Notes under the pieces: model-generated
Seen by the model: the letters and a program-made list of their open reading frames with translations, nothing else
The model's database searches: none
Told to the model about the DNA's origin: nothing
Shown here: piece after piece, positions 7,930 through 18,000 of the stretch
Position numbering within the stretch: position 1 is the first letter of the stretch
Layout of the letters: the number at the start of each line of letters is the position of its first letter
Source: CAYRCJ01 sp964422785
GTDB taxonomy: Bacteria; Patescibacteriota; Minisyncoccia; UBA11713; 2-01-FULL-45-33
DNA: 64,000 nt
Direction of reading: 5' to 3'
NCBI GenBank assembly: GCA_964422785.1
Contig: CAYRCJ010000001.1
Span: 5,151 to 69,150, forward strand
Program-made: the position numbers and the translations under genes

Positions 7930-10900
7930 ATGAATAGAAAAACATATAAAACTGTAAGTAAGTTCACTTCAGTTTTATTGAGTGTTGCTACTGTAGGATT
8001 GCTTTCAGGAGGTTCGTTGATAATGCCCTTGACTGCCTCTGCTGATACAACGTCTGATACAATCGCACAGTTGCAAGCTCAAATAGCTGCCTTAACTGCG
8101 CAGTTATCTTCCCTTGCAGGATCGAGTAAGGCATCAGCTGGCGCCTGTGGATTTACACGGAGCCTCAGTGTAGGTGCGAAAGGTGACGATGTAACATGTT
8201 TGCAAAACTACTTGCAGTCGACAGGACACTTTAACTTTGCAGGTGGAGCAACTGGTTACTTCGGTAATGTAACAAAAAATGCAGTAGCTGCATGGCAGGC
8301 TGCGAACGGTGTTGCACCGGCTGTAGGGTACTTCGGATCTCTTTCACGAGCCAAGTATTCTTCAACGGTTTCGGTTTCTCCGACACCAGCACCAACCCCG
8401 AACCCAACTCCAGGAACACCGGCTCCAGTACCGGCAGCTTCAGGAACATTGCGAGTTGACGCTGGAACACAGCCAAATTCAAGTCTTTTCCCAACTAACG
8501 CGACACGAGTTCCTTTTACTGTTGTGAAATTTACAGCTCCGGCTGACAAAGACATAACTGTAAACTCAGTTGTAGTTGAAAGAGATGGTTTGGCAAACGA
8601 CGCCGCTTTTGCAGGAGTAGTACTCTTGGATGAGCAAGGCATACAATTAGGAGTTGCGAAAACTCTTAACTCAACCCACCAAGCTACTCTTAGCGAGCCT
8701 TTCACTGTAAAGGCCGGGCAAACTCGAACCATGACCCTCGCTGGAAATGCACAAACATCCAACGGTGGTTACGGTGGACAGGTTGCTTACTTGAGCTTGG
8801 TTAGCGTAAACAGCAATGCTGCTAGCGTTGCAGGTTCTTTGCCAGTTTCTGGTGCAGGACACACTGTTAACGAAACCTTGACAATCGGTTCTGTTACTTT
8901 ATTAAGAGGAGCTACAGATCCTGGTTCTAGCCAAACTGAAAATGTTGGCCAGATAGGATATGTATTCTCAGCTGTTAAAGTTACTGCCGGTTCAGCCGAA
9001 AAAGTTTACTTGAGATCAATCAGATGGAACCAAACAGGTTCTGCTGCCTCAGGAGACTTGGCTAATATCAAGACTTATGTAGAAGGTACAGCTTACGACA
9101 CAATTGTAAGCTCTGATGGAAAATACTACACCGCGACATTCGGAGACAACAGCGGTAAGGGAATCCTCATTGATAAAGGATTTTCTAAAGAGATTTCTAT
9201 CAAGGGTGATGTTGTGGGTGGATCAGGAAGAAACATAGCATTTGACCTTGCTAAACGAACAGATATCGGCTTGGTTGGAGAAAATTTCGGTTACGGAATA
9301 ACTCCTCCTCAAACTGGAGTTGCGGCTGGTACAGATGCTTCATCTTTCACCAGCTCTGAGGACCCATGGTATGACGCTTCAGTGGTTACTGTTTCAGCGG
9401 GTACAATGAACGTTTCAACTTCAAACACTGCACCTGCTCAGAACATCGCAGTAAACTTGTCTAACCAACCGTTTGGTTCATTCCAATCCGATGTAAAGGG
9501 TGAAGCAATTTCTGTTAGCAGAATTGGTTTCAACGTTACATTGGGTTCAGAGCCGGCCGCTGGTGATGTAGACGATCTTACAAATGTCACTTTGGTAGAC
9601 GAAAATGGCGCTGTAGTTGCCGGTCCAGTTGATGGATCCGCCACTGACAGCTCCAATACTACCGGATCAGGTGATGGTTCAATCGTTTTCACAGACACTG
9701 TAACCTTCCCAGTAGGTGTTCACACCTATACTTTGAAGGGTAAAGTTGGTACTGATTTGACAAACAATGTCACAATCCAGGCTTCCACAACTCCTTCAAC
9801 AGACTTCGGAGGAACAGTTCGCGGCTTGATAACTGGCAACACCATTACTCCAGCCCCGACATCTGCCATTACATTCAACACAATGACTGTAAAGACAGGA
9901 AACCTTACAGTTAGCGCATCCAGCGTTCCAATTGCTCAAACCGTTATTTCAAACGCCAAGGGCTTTACGTTTGCCAACTACATTCTTGACGCCACTGCGT
10001 CAGGAGAAGATGTGAGATTGACAACCTTGCCTGTGGTTTACGGAGTAGCAAATGGTTCCGCTTCAGATCTGACCAATTGTCAGATGTGGGATGGATCAGC
10101 TTCTGTTACAACAGGTTCAAACACCAAGAACCCGACATCTCAATCTTCATCAACATCATTTACTTTCGATGGAACAGGATTGGTGATTCCAAAAGGATCT
10201 TCCAAAACTCTTGCTCTTAAGTGTGATGTAGCTGGAGGAGCTACAGGAGCATACATCTGGGGTCTTGACACAGATCAGGCTTCTTCATTCACAGGCGCTA
10301 CCGGTCTTACCAGCGGTCAAACAATTACCGAAACACTCAATGAGTCAAACGGTCAATTAATGACTGCTTCATCTGGAGGATCCTTGGCTGCCACTTTGGA
10401 TGCCCAAAGTGCTGGATACAAAGTTGTAAATGCCGGAGCTACCGGAGTTGAACTTTCAAGGATCAGGTTTAGTGCTTCAAATGAAGACATTAACCTTAAG
10501 CAAGTAGCCCTGCAGATTACAGGAACTGCTTCTTCAACCGGTGTTGGTTCAACTACACCAGTAGACTTGGTAGGAAGATCAGTTACTTTGTGGGATGCGG
10601 ATACAATGCAACAAGTTGGTTCAGCGGTATTCCCGACAAATGCTTTCGCGACTTCAAGCGCTATCACAAACTTCAAGATTCCAAGAGACGGCGCAAAGAC
10701 CCTTATTGTTAAAGGTGATATCGCCGCGATCTCCAACTCAGGTCCTTTGACTTCTTCCGGTGATTTGTTGATTGTCGATTACGACGGAGGCAACACCGGT
10801 CTCAATGGTACCTATGGAACAGGCGTATCTTCAGGAACCACAATCTCACCTACAGGTGCTGACACAGTATCTTCAGGTGTGAGAATCATGAAGGCCTACC

Positions 10901-11700
10901 CGACACTTACTTACATTCCTCTTACATCTTCTGACAGGACATTAACTCCGGGAACAACTGCGGATAAGACTCTGTACAGATTCTCTGTTACAGCTAATGG
11001 TGGCGATATAGCTTTGTACAAACTTACTTTCCAAGTCAGTTCTACAAGTATGACCGCTACTACGTCTCTTTTCTCGCTCTATGCGTACACCGATTCAGCT
11101 ATGAGTTCCGCGGACACAGGATTTAGCAGCAACGGTTTGCTAAACAACGGTCAAGACTTCTGTGCTGGAGCTATGGCGAACGCCGCCGGCAACAACACAG
11201 TTGGCAACGCCTCTCCTGGAGTTCAGAACCAAAACACACCAGGTCTTTGTGGAACTGCAGCAGGAAGAATAAACGGATCTCAATTCCCATTGAACATATT
11301 CATGGAGAAACTCCAGGCTACTGTTCACTCTGCGACCACGACTTATGTTGTTCCAAGCGGGACAACCAGATACTTCAGACTTGCCGCTACTGTCGCTAAT
11401 GTTGAGAATGTTACTGGACAAGAATCATTCACGGTTCAATTGCAAGGCGACGCCGCTTTCGCAAGGCCAGCCCACTTGGGTGGAACCGCGGGTAACACAA
11501 CTATAGGTGAAGAAAACAGAACAGGTAATATGTTTAACGCGTCAACAACAAACCGCGATAACAACAACAGCTTTATCTGGTCTCCAAGATCAACCAGCAC
11601 CACGAGTGCATTCCAAGACGTTGACTTCACTAACGGTTATCTCTTGCCAGGACTCCCGACCAACAACATGCCGATCGAGACTTTCACAAGTCCAAACTAG
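7930..11700 (+). CDS. Giant S-layer-like surface protein with peptidoglycan-binding domain
   Basis: 1256 residues. The signal peptide is about 1-39 (cleavage near TASA). A short coiled-coil follows (TIAQLQAQIAALTAQLSSL), then a PG_binding_1-type domain at about 75-145 (VGAKGDDVTCLQNYLQ, GYFGNVTKNAVAAWQAANG). A Pro/Thr linker leads into about 1050 residues of Ser/Thr/Gly-rich beta-sandwich repeats. The domain order suggests a wall-anchored major surface protein. Codon choice is more uniform than in neighbouring genes (many ACA, TTG, GGA), consistent with high expression. It stands alone, with a strong promoter, a long leader and a strong terminator. Confidence 0.8.
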   Translation: MNRKTYKTVSKFTSVLLSVATVGLLSGGSLIMPLTASADTTSDTIAQLQAQIAALTAQLSSLAGSSKASAGACGFTRSLSVGAKGDDVTCLQNYLQSTGHFNFAGGATGYFGNVTKNAVAAWQAANGVAPAVGYFGSLSRAKYSSTVSVSPTPAPTPNPTPGTPAPVPAASGTLRVDAGTQPNSSLFPTNATRVPFTVVKFTAPADKDITVNSVVVERDGLANDAAFAGVVLLDEQGIQLGVAKTLNSTHQATLSEPFTVKAGQTRTMTLAGNAQTSNGGYGGQVAYLSLVSVNSNAASVAGSLPVSGAGHTVNETLTIGSVTLLRGATDPGSSQTENVGQIGYVFSAVKVTAGSAEKVYLRSIRWNQTGSAASGDLANIKTYVEGTAYDTIVSSDGKYYTATFGDNSGKGILIDKGFSKEISIKGDVVGGSGRNIAFDLAKRTDIGLVGENFGYGITPPQTGVAAGTDASSFTSSEDPWYDASVVTVSAGTMNVSTSNTAPAQNIAVNLSNQPFGSFQSDVKGEAISVSRIGFNVTLGSEPAAGDVDDLTNVTLVDENGAVVAGPVDGSATDSSNTTGSGDGSIVFTDTVTFPVGVHTYTLKGKVGTDLTNNVTIQASTTPSTDFGGTVRGLITGNTITPAPTSAITFNTMTVKTGNLTVSASSVPIAQTVISNAKGFTFANYILDATASGEDVRLTTLPVVYGVANGSASDLTNCQMWDGSASVTTGSNTKNPTSQSSSTSFTFDGTGLVIPKGSSKTLALKCDVAGGATGAYIWGLDTDQASSFTGATGLTSGQTITETLNESNGQLMTASSGGSLAATLDAQSAGYKVVNAGATGVELSRIRFSASNEDINLKQVALQITGTASSTGVGSTTPVDLVGRSVTLWDADTMQQVGSAVFPTNAFATSSAITNFKIPRDGAKTLIVKGDIAAISNSGPLTSSGDLLIVDYDGGNTGLNGTYGTGVSSGTTISPTGADTVSSGVRIMKAYPTLTYIPLTSSDRTLTPGTTADKTLYRFSVTANGGDIALYKLTFQVSSTSMTATTSLFSLYAYTDSAMSSADTGFSSNGLLNNGQDFCAGAMANAAGNNTVGNASPGVQNQNTPGLCGTAAGRINGSQFPLNIFMEKLQATVHSATTTYVVPSGTTRYFRLAATVANVENVTGQESFTVQLQGDAAFARPAHLGGTAGNTTIGEENRTGNMFNASTTNRDNNNSFIWSPRSTSTTSAFQDVDFTNGYLLPGLPTNNMPIETFTSPN

Positions 11701-11728
11701 TACTAGTGCTTGTGACCTAGTATTAGCT

Positions 11729-11784
11729 CCTGCCTTACGGCAGGTAAACCAAAAGCCCCCTTTACGGGGGCTTTTGGTTTTGTT
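11729..11784 (+). terminator. Terminator of S-layer-like gene (double hairpin)
   Basis: CCTGCC/GGCAGG (11729-11744), then a perfect 12-bp stem CCAAAAGCCCCC/GGGGGCTTTTGG (11749-11777) and a T run. Confidence 0.9.
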
Positions 11785-11789
11785 AATAT
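11784..11789 (+). promoter_or_regulatory. -10 box for leaderless TPR gene
   Basis: TAATAT with TG one base upstream, ending 7 nt before the ATG at 11797. TTTACG lies 17 bp further up. Confidence 0.45.
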
Positions 11790-11796
11790 GTAAATC

Positions 11797-12552
11797 ATGA
11801 ACGATAAATTTAAGGATTATTTTAGCATTATTTTAATTTTAGCCGCCTTAATCGGAGCCGGAGTTTTTGTTTTCAAAGACTTTAAAAAGACATCGGCTCC
11901 CAAAGAAACAATTAATAATCAGACTGACGCGGCGCCGCTTGAAGTAACTGAAAACTCAAAAGCTGAGATAAAAAATTCCGCCCCAAATCTAAACAGGCAA
12001 ATTGTCATGAAAATAGAATTGCCACCGGGCGAAGCCGGAAAAATTATCAATGAAATTCAAGATCTTTCTTTAACCTTAAAACAGACTCCGGATTATCTTG
12101 CCGGTTGGCTCCAGCTGGGCATTTTGCGAAAATTTATTGGAGATTATGACGGGGCGGTAGAGGCTTGGAAATACGCCAGCGTTATAAGACCTAAAGAACC
12201 TATTTCTTATAACAACCTGGGTGATATTTACGGCAATTATCTGCACGATCCAAAACAGGCGGAAATTTATATGAAAAAAGCCGTAGAACTTGAACCGGGA
12301 GCCGCGTCTGTATACAGGAATCTTCATGATCTTTATTATTTTTCATTTAAAGACAAAGATAAGGGGATGGGCGTTCTTCTTAAGGGCCTGGAAAAACTCC
12401 CAACGGATACCGGCTTAATGGTGATCTTGGCAGGGGATTATTTGGATAAGGGCGACAAAATAAACGCTAAAAAATATTACGATCAGGCTTTGGCCTTGGA
12501 TCCGCCAAATAAGGATGCTATAATTCGCGAGATGCAAGGTGGCGGTCTATGA
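11797..12552 (+). CDS. Membrane-anchored TPR protein
   Basis: 251 residues. One N-terminal membrane helix (about 9-27, IILILAALIGAGVFVF) is followed by a polar linker. Tetratricopeptide repeats run from about 95 to 245 (YLAGWLQLGILRKFIGDYDG, ISYNNLGDIYGNY, AASVYRNLHDLYYF, KKYYDQALALDPPNK). TPRs are protein-binding scaffolds. The gene overlaps a 48-residue membrane protein by 4 nt (ATGA), and secF follows immediately, so it may assist export or envelope assembly; that link is inferred from position. There is no Shine-Dalgarno site, and the -10 spacing suggests a leaderless mRNA. Confidence 0.75.
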   Translation: MNDKFKDYFSIILILAALIGAGVFVFKDFKKTSAPKETINNQTDAAPLEVTENSKAEIKNSAPNLNRQIVMKIELPPGEAGKIINEIQDLSLTLKQTPDYLAGWLQLGILRKFIGDYDGAVEAWKYASVIRPKEPISYNNLGDIYGNYLHDPKQAEIYMKKAVELEPGAASVYRNLHDLYYFSFKDKDKGMGVLLKGLEKLPTDTGLMVILAGDYLDKGDKINAKKYYDQALALDPPNKDAIIREMQGGGL

Positions 12553-12695
12553 ACCTATTAAACAAACATTTTTGGAAGTTTTTACTGGGATTTTTTACAA
12601 TACTGGTTATTGGCATGGCTTGGCTTTTTGGAGCGGAGTATTATAACTACACTTCAAACCAAAATATCCAAACTAACCAAGCCAAAATCAAATAA
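12549..12695 (+). CDS. Small single-span membrane protein between TPR gene and secF
   Basis: 48 residues starting inside the TPR stop codon (ATGA overlap) and ending 3 nt before the secF start. One membrane helix at about 10-30 (FLLGFFTILVIGMAWLFGAE) is followed by an Asn/Gln-rich tail. The tight overlap with both neighbours supports a real, coupled gene. It could be a small partner of the translocase or of the TPR protein. No family is recognised. Confidence 0.6.
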   Translation: MNLLNKHFWKFLLGFFTILVIGMAWLFGAEYYNYTSNQNIQTNQAKIK

Positions 12696-12698
12696 TAT

Positions 12699-13592
12699 AT
12701 GACTATTATCGGAGCTAGAAAAATTACTTATATCATTTCCGGGACACTGTCCTTGCTTTCTATTTTAAGCTTGTTTGTTTGGGGTCTGAAACCGGGGATC
12801 GATTTTACCGGCGGTTCTTTGATGGAAATCGAATACAAAAATGCGCGCCCCGCCAACAATCAAATTTTGGATGCGCTCCGAAGCACCGGTATTCTCAACG
12901 CCACCGTTCAGCCTTCCGGAGAGAAAGCTGACATACTGCGCTTCCGCGATATCGATGAAAAAACTCATCAGGATATTTTGGAGTCTTTAAAAAAACTCGG
13001 CGATCTGGATCAAAAACAGTTTAATTCCATCGGCCCTACAATAGGCAACGAACTTAAGAAAAACTCCGCTTGGGCGATAGCTATCGTATTAATAATGATA
13101 GTCGCCTATATTTCTTGGGCGTTTCGCAAAGTTTCCAGACCTATTTCATCCTGGAAATACGGCGTCGCGGCAATAATTGCTTTGATTCACGATGTTTCAA
13201 TACCGGTCGGGGTATTTTCCGTTCTTGGGCATTTTTATGGCGTGGAAGTGGATACTCTTTTTGTCACCGCGCTCTTAACAATACTGGGTTTTTCCGTGCA
13301 CGATACAATCGTTGTTTTTGACAGAATCCGGGAAAATTTAAATAAACTGGGTTCCCGTGAAAACTTTGAAAGTATCGTTGAGAAAAGTATCCGCAATACG
13401 ATAACCCGTTCAATCAACACGTCTCTGACAGTTCTTTTGGTTATGTCGGCGCTTTATCTGTTCGGCGGCGCCAGCACTAAATTTTTCTCTTTAGCCCTGC
13501 TCATAGGCGTATTTTGCGGGACATATTCTTCAATTTTCATAGCCAGCGCTCTATTGGTCACCTCATATAAAATGTCCATTAAGAGATCTTGA
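12699..13592 (+). CDS. secF: Protein translocase subunit SecF
   Basis: 297 residues, normal for SecF. SecDF uses the proton gradient to help pull proteins across the membrane. The features seen are the first helix and periplasmic start (WGLKPGIDFTGGSLMEIE), a periplasmic loop to about residue 120, then five further membrane segments with the family motif around VSIPVGVF and FSVHDTIVVFDRIRENL. secD is not adjacent, which is unusual because secD and secF normally pair or fuse; it must lie elsewhere or be missing. The gene follows the TPR and mini-membrane genes without a Shine-Dalgarno site. Confidence 0.92.
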   Translation: MTIIGARKITYIISGTLSLLSILSLFVWGLKPGIDFTGGSLMEIEYKNARPANNQILDALRSTGILNATVQPSGEKADILRFRDIDEKTHQDILESLKKLGDLDQKQFNSIGPTIGNELKKNSAWAIAIVLIMIVAYISWAFRKVSRPISSWKYGVAAIIALIHDVSIPVGVFSVLGHFYGVEVDTLFVTALLTILGFSVHDTIVVFDRIRENLNKLGSRENFESIVEKSIRNTITRSINTSLTVLLVMSALYLFGGASTKFFSLALLIGVFCGTYSSIFIASALLVTSYKMSIKRS

Positions 13593-13617
13593 CTCACGGT
13601 GGTAAAAATGCTAAGTT
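13589..13617 (+). promoter_or_regulatory. Promoter for first winged-helix/coiled-coil gene
   Basis: TTGACT overlapping the secF stop, 17 bp, then TAAGTT with an extended-10 TG. Confidence 0.55.
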
Positions 13618-13662
13618 AAGCCTGGTTAATCAGTGGAAAATCTTTGAAAAGGAGACATCGGA

Positions 13663-14208
13663 GTGGAACAAACAGAAATTGCCGGCAAAATCATCGCTCA
13701 CCTTAGGAAATATGGATACAGGGCGCTGATGAGCCCCGGACCTTTTTCTCAGAAACTAGGATGCGCTTTTGGCGAGTTGCGGGCTGTCCAATTGGTGTTG
13801 TTAGAAAATAAAGTCATAACTTGCGTAAGCTATTCCGTGAGCGCTCCCGAATATGAGCTGCTGGGAGGTTATCAAGAAGGCGACGAGTGGCAGAAATTTT
13901 TTCCGGAAATAAAAAAAAACGAAAATTCTGACCTTGATCCCCTTTCGATTGAGCTTCATAAAGCGCTGACGAAATTAGCCAAAACTCAAGAGACTACGAT
14001 TCGGCTTGCCAAAGAGGTCAGGCGCTTGGAGGAAACGTGCGCCAGAGATGAAGAACAAAAACAACGCTATAAAGATTGCATACTTCAACTCCAGATCAAG
14101 CTTGATGAAAAAAACGCCAAAGATAACTCTATTGGGCGCGCAAACCAAGAGCTTTTAGCTAAAGTTGAGAATAATGACAAGGAATTGAGCACGATAATCC
14201 TTTCCTAA
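13663..14208 (+). CDS. N-terminal winged-helix-like plus C-terminal coiled-coil protein
   Basis: 181 residues from a GTG start, chosen because AAGGAG lies 9 nt upstream. Residues 1-70 look like a small winged-helix fold (EIAGKIIAHLRKYGYRAL, AFGELRAVQLVLLENKVI). Residues about 95-175 are a charged coiled coil (KLAKTQETTIRLAKEVRRLE). The next gene has the same two-part design, so the two may be diverged paralogues that dimerise through the coil. DNA binding is possible but unproven, and the function is unknown. Confidence 0.6.
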   Translation: MEQTEIAGKIIAHLRKYGYRALMSPGPFSQKLGCAFGELRAVQLVLLENKVITCVSYSVSAPEYELLGGYQEGDEWQKFFPEIKKNENSDLDPLSIELHKALTKLAKTQETTIRLAKEVRRLEETCARDEEQKQRYKDCILQLQIKLDEKNAKDNSIGRANQELLAKVENNDKELSTIILS

Positions 14209-14265
14209 AATAAAAACAAAGGCTTCCTAGTCCCTTAAAAACAACTCCAGGAGGACAATTGGTCT

Positions 14266-14841
14266 ATGGCAGGAAGAGCACAGCGGGCAATTGTTGATTT
14301 TCTCAGTCAAAATGACGAGAAAACGGCGACTATAGTAGTGTCTGAATTTGCCAGAAGTTTAAATGTGGGCTTCGGGTCAGTTAATGCGGCGCTCCATAGT
14401 TTATTGAATAATGGCGTGATAAAGAAATCTGATGAACTTTGCGCCGCGATGTCCACTAAATATGTTTTAATTGGAGATTTTCCGGCTACAGCTCAAAGAC
14501 AAACTATGCCGCGAAGACCAAATCATAAATTAGGCGGCGACTTATTGGAAAGAGCCATGGAGCAAGTAGCTACGCTCAAAGCCACTCAAGACCGGCTAAT
14601 CGAAGCTCTGGCGAAAATCAAAGAATTGGAAAAGGTAGTTTTGGAAAGAGACAAAACTATTTTTCTTAAAGACAAGGAGATCACAGATTTAAAAGACGAA
14701 CTGAATGCCACGGATGCGCAATTGGCTGGCGAGCAAAGTAAGTTTTTGGAGCTATTGCAAAGTACGGAAAGAAATAACAAAATGCTCACAAGGAAGATCG
14801 CCTTTGATGGCCAGGGAGTTCAGCGGACCGCTGACGCCTAA
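14266..14841 (+). CDS. Second winged-helix-like/coiled-coil protein
   Basis: 191 residues. The N-terminal 70 residues (RAIVDFLSQNDEKTATIVVS, VGFGSVNAALHSLLNNGVIK) fit a winged helix. Residues about 95-180 are a heptad-rich coiled coil (RLIEALAKIKELEKVVLERD). A strong CAGGAGGAC site lies 8-16 nt before the ATG. It shares domain order with the gene 57 bp upstream and is probably cotranscribed with it. It ends in a terminator that also carries the -35 of the rpoB promoter. No function is recognised. Confidence 0.6.
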   Translation: MAGRAQRAIVDFLSQNDEKTATIVVSEFARSLNVGFGSVNAALHSLLNNGVIKKSDELCAAMSTKYVLIGDFPATAQRQTMPRRPNHKLGGDLLERAMEQVATLKATQDRLIEALAKIKELEKVVLERDKTIFLKDKEITDLKDELNATDAQLAGEQSKFLELLQSTERNNKMLTRKIAFDGQGVQRTADA

Positions 14842-14854
14842 AGTAAGTTAATAC

Positions 14855-14895
14855 AACCCTGTCCCGCCGATGGCGGGGCGGGGTTGACTTTTTTT
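14855..14895 (+). terminator. Terminator fused to the rpoB promoter
   Basis: 14-bp stem closed by CCCGCC/GGCGGG (loop GAT). The downstream T tract is the TTGACTTTTTTT that also supplies the next -35 box. Confidence 0.75.
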
Positions 14896-14911
14896 ATGGG
14901 TTTGCTATACT
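14884..14911 (+). promoter_or_regulatory. rpoB promoter
   Basis: TTGACT, 16 bp, then TATACT with an extended-10 TG. The predicted start near 14918 gives a leader of about 170 nt. Confidence 0.65.
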
Positions 14912-14917
14912 ACCAAA

Positions 14918-15089
14918 ACTGTCGGATTGAGGGCGTCTAAGCCTATGGATGTGGGTGTGGATAACTCAATCTTGTGCAATTTTAAAATAGGGGGTACGAT
15001 TAACCCCATCGCTTTGAATATTCGAATAAGCATCCATGGATAGGTAGCTTATTATAAACCCTAATTTTTGATGGGGAGGGCCTTTTTTT
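14918..15089 (+). promoter_or_regulatory. Structured leader of rpoB
   Basis: Contains hairpins GGGGT/ACCCC (14991-15007) and AATAAGC/GCTTATT (15025-15053), then a GGGGAGGG stretch about 9 nt before the ATG. No open frame is convincing. Autoregulation by RNA polymerase subunits is possible. Confidence 0.4.
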
Positions 15090-18000
15090 ATGATTCAAAA
15101 AAAATACTTCTCTCGTTACAGAGAACCATACGCATCCTTGCCTGACTTGGCGGAGATGCAGATAGTGTCTTTTAACTGGCTTATCAAAGAGGGACTAAAG
15201 GAGATCTTCAATGAATTTTCTCCTATTTTAGATTATACGGACAAAGAACTTGCCCTGGAGTTTTTGGATTACTCAATTGACGAGCCGAGGTTTGATGAGA
15301 ACCACGCCAGGATAAACAATCTTTCATACGAAGCTCCTCTTAGAATTAAAGTCCGGCTTACAAATAAAAATACCGGAGAGAAAAAAGAACAAGAAATTTT
15401 CCTGGCGGATTTTCCTTTGATGACTCCGCGCGGGACATTTATTATAAACGGGGTAGAGCGGGTTATAGTTTCTCAGCTCGCCCGTTCTCCGGGAGTTCAC
15501 TTTACTCCGGCCGTAACTTCTAGGGCCAGAAAGTTATTTGGCGCAAAAATTATTCCAACCCGCGGAGCCTGGTTGGAATTTGATACGGAATCTGACGGAG
15601 CGATTTACGTGCGTATCGACAGAAAAAGAAAAATTTCTTTTACAGCGCTTTTAAGAATTTTCGGCTTGGAAACAAATGAGGCGATCGAGAGCGCGTTTAA
15701 AGATGTAGACACAGGAGGGATTTCTTTTCTCAAAAAAACACTGGACAAAGACCCGGCCAAAAACGCCGATGAGGCCTATTTGGAAATTTTCAAAAGAATA
15801 AGGCAGGGAGAGCTCGCTACAATAGATAATGCCAAAGAGCTTGTGGGGACAATGTTTAAACCTGAAAGATACGATATTTCAGCGGTGGGAAGATACAAGT
15901 TAACTCAGAGACTCCCCGGGCTTCTTAAAATAAAGTCAAATAATCCCAGGGTTTTAAGCGCGGAAGATTTGATCGAAATTGTGTCTGAAATCATAAGACT
16001 AAATAACAATCCTCAAGCTCAGCCTGATGATATTGATAATCTTGGAAATCGCCGAATCAGATCTGTTGGAGAAATGCTCCAACAGCGTCTTCGGGTCGGG
16101 TTGTCCAGAATGGAAAGAACAATTAAAGATCGGATGTCCACTCTTGATGTGGAGACATTGACTCCGGTTCAGCTTATTAATGCCAGGCCATTTTCCGCGC
16201 TCATAAAAGAATTTTTCATGACCAACCAGCTTTCTCAATTTATGGATCAGATAAACGTTTTGAGCGAATTGGAGCACAGGCGCCGCGTTTCAGCCTTAGG
16301 ACCCGGAGGACTTACCCGCGAGAGAGCCGGCTTTGAAGTGAGAGACGTTCACCCCTCTTATTATGGAAGACTTTGTCCGATTATGACCCCGGAAGGTCCG
16401 AACATCGGTCTTATCAATCATTTGGCCGGATATGCCAAGGTAAATGATTTTGGTATTTTGGAAACTCCTTACAGAAAAGTTGAGAGTGGAAAAGTAACCA
16501 ATAAAATAGATTATCTTACTTCTTTTGAAGAGGTGAGGTTCAAAATTGCTCATGCCGGAATCAATATGGATTCCAAGGGAAATATTCTTGAGGAAGAAGT
16601 GGAAGGGCGGGCAAAAGGGCAGCCTTCGGTAATTCCCAAAAGTGAAATTGACTACATCGATGTTTCTCCACAACAGGCTTTGAGTATCGCCACCTCTCTT
16701 ATACCGTTTTTGGAGCACGATGACGCCACCCGCGCAATGATGGGTTCAAACATGCAAAGACAAGCTGTCCCCTGCATCAACCCGCAAGCTCCATTGGTAG
16801 GCACGGGGATGGAAGAGCGCGCGGCCAGAGATTCCGGCAGACTTATAATCTCGGATTTAGATGGCGCTGTTTCATCTATCGATTCAACTCATATTACGGT
16901 CAAAGGAGGAGGAAAAACAAAAAATTACGAACTTTCAAATTTTGTTCGAACCAACCAATCTTCCGTCATACATCAGAGGCCAATTGTTAAATTTGGCGAC
17001 AAAATTAAAAAAGGCGATATTTTGGCAGACACCTCTCTTACCGACAGAGGTAATTTGGCGTTGGGACAAAATTTGCTGGTGGCATTTTTATCTTGGAGCG
17101 GAAACAATTTTGAGGACGCCATTATTATTTCTGAAAAACTGGTTAAAAACGATATTTTCAGTTCAATGCACATTGAGGATTTTTCCGTTCAGGTGCGCGA
17201 TACAAAATTAGGTCCTGAGATCACAACTCATGATATTCCGAATGTTGGAGAAGAGAAATTAAAGGATTTGGATGAAGACGGTGTTGTCCGCATCGGAGCC
17301 GAAGTCAGGTCCGGAGATATCTTGGTGGGTAAAATTTCTCCGAAGGGGGAATCAGATCTTACTCCTGAAGAAAGGCTTCTTCGGGCGATTTTTGGAGAGA
17401 AGGCCAGAGATGTTAAGGATACGTCTTTGAGAATGCCTCATGGAAAACGAGGAAGAATAGTGGGTGTGAAAGTTTTCTCCAGAGAAAGAGGAGACAAATT
17501 GGAAACCGGAGTAATAAAAGAGATCCGCGTCGAGGTGGCGGAAATGAGAAAAGTATCGGTCGGCGATAAACTGGCCGGACGACACGGAAACAAAGGAGTT
17601 ATTTCAAGGATTTTGCCGGAAGAAGATATGCCGTATCTTGCGGACGGAACTCCGGTAGACATCATATTAAATCCGTTGGGTGTGGCTTCCCGTATGAACA
17701 TCGGGCAGATTTTGGAGACGCACTTGGGGTGGGCCGCCCAAAAACTTGGATATCACGCCGTAACTCCGGCTCTTCTCGGGGCGACAGAATCAGAAGTCAA
17801 AGAAGAATTAAAAAAAGCCGGATTGCCGGAAGACGGAAAGGTCAAACTTTTTGACGGAAGATCCGGCGAAGCATTTGATCAAAAAGTGACCGTTGGCCAG
17901 GTTTACATAATGAAGTTATCTCACATGGTGGAAGACAAGATCCACATGCGTTCAATCGGTCCTTATTCACTTATTACCCAACAGCCTTTGGGCGGAAAGG

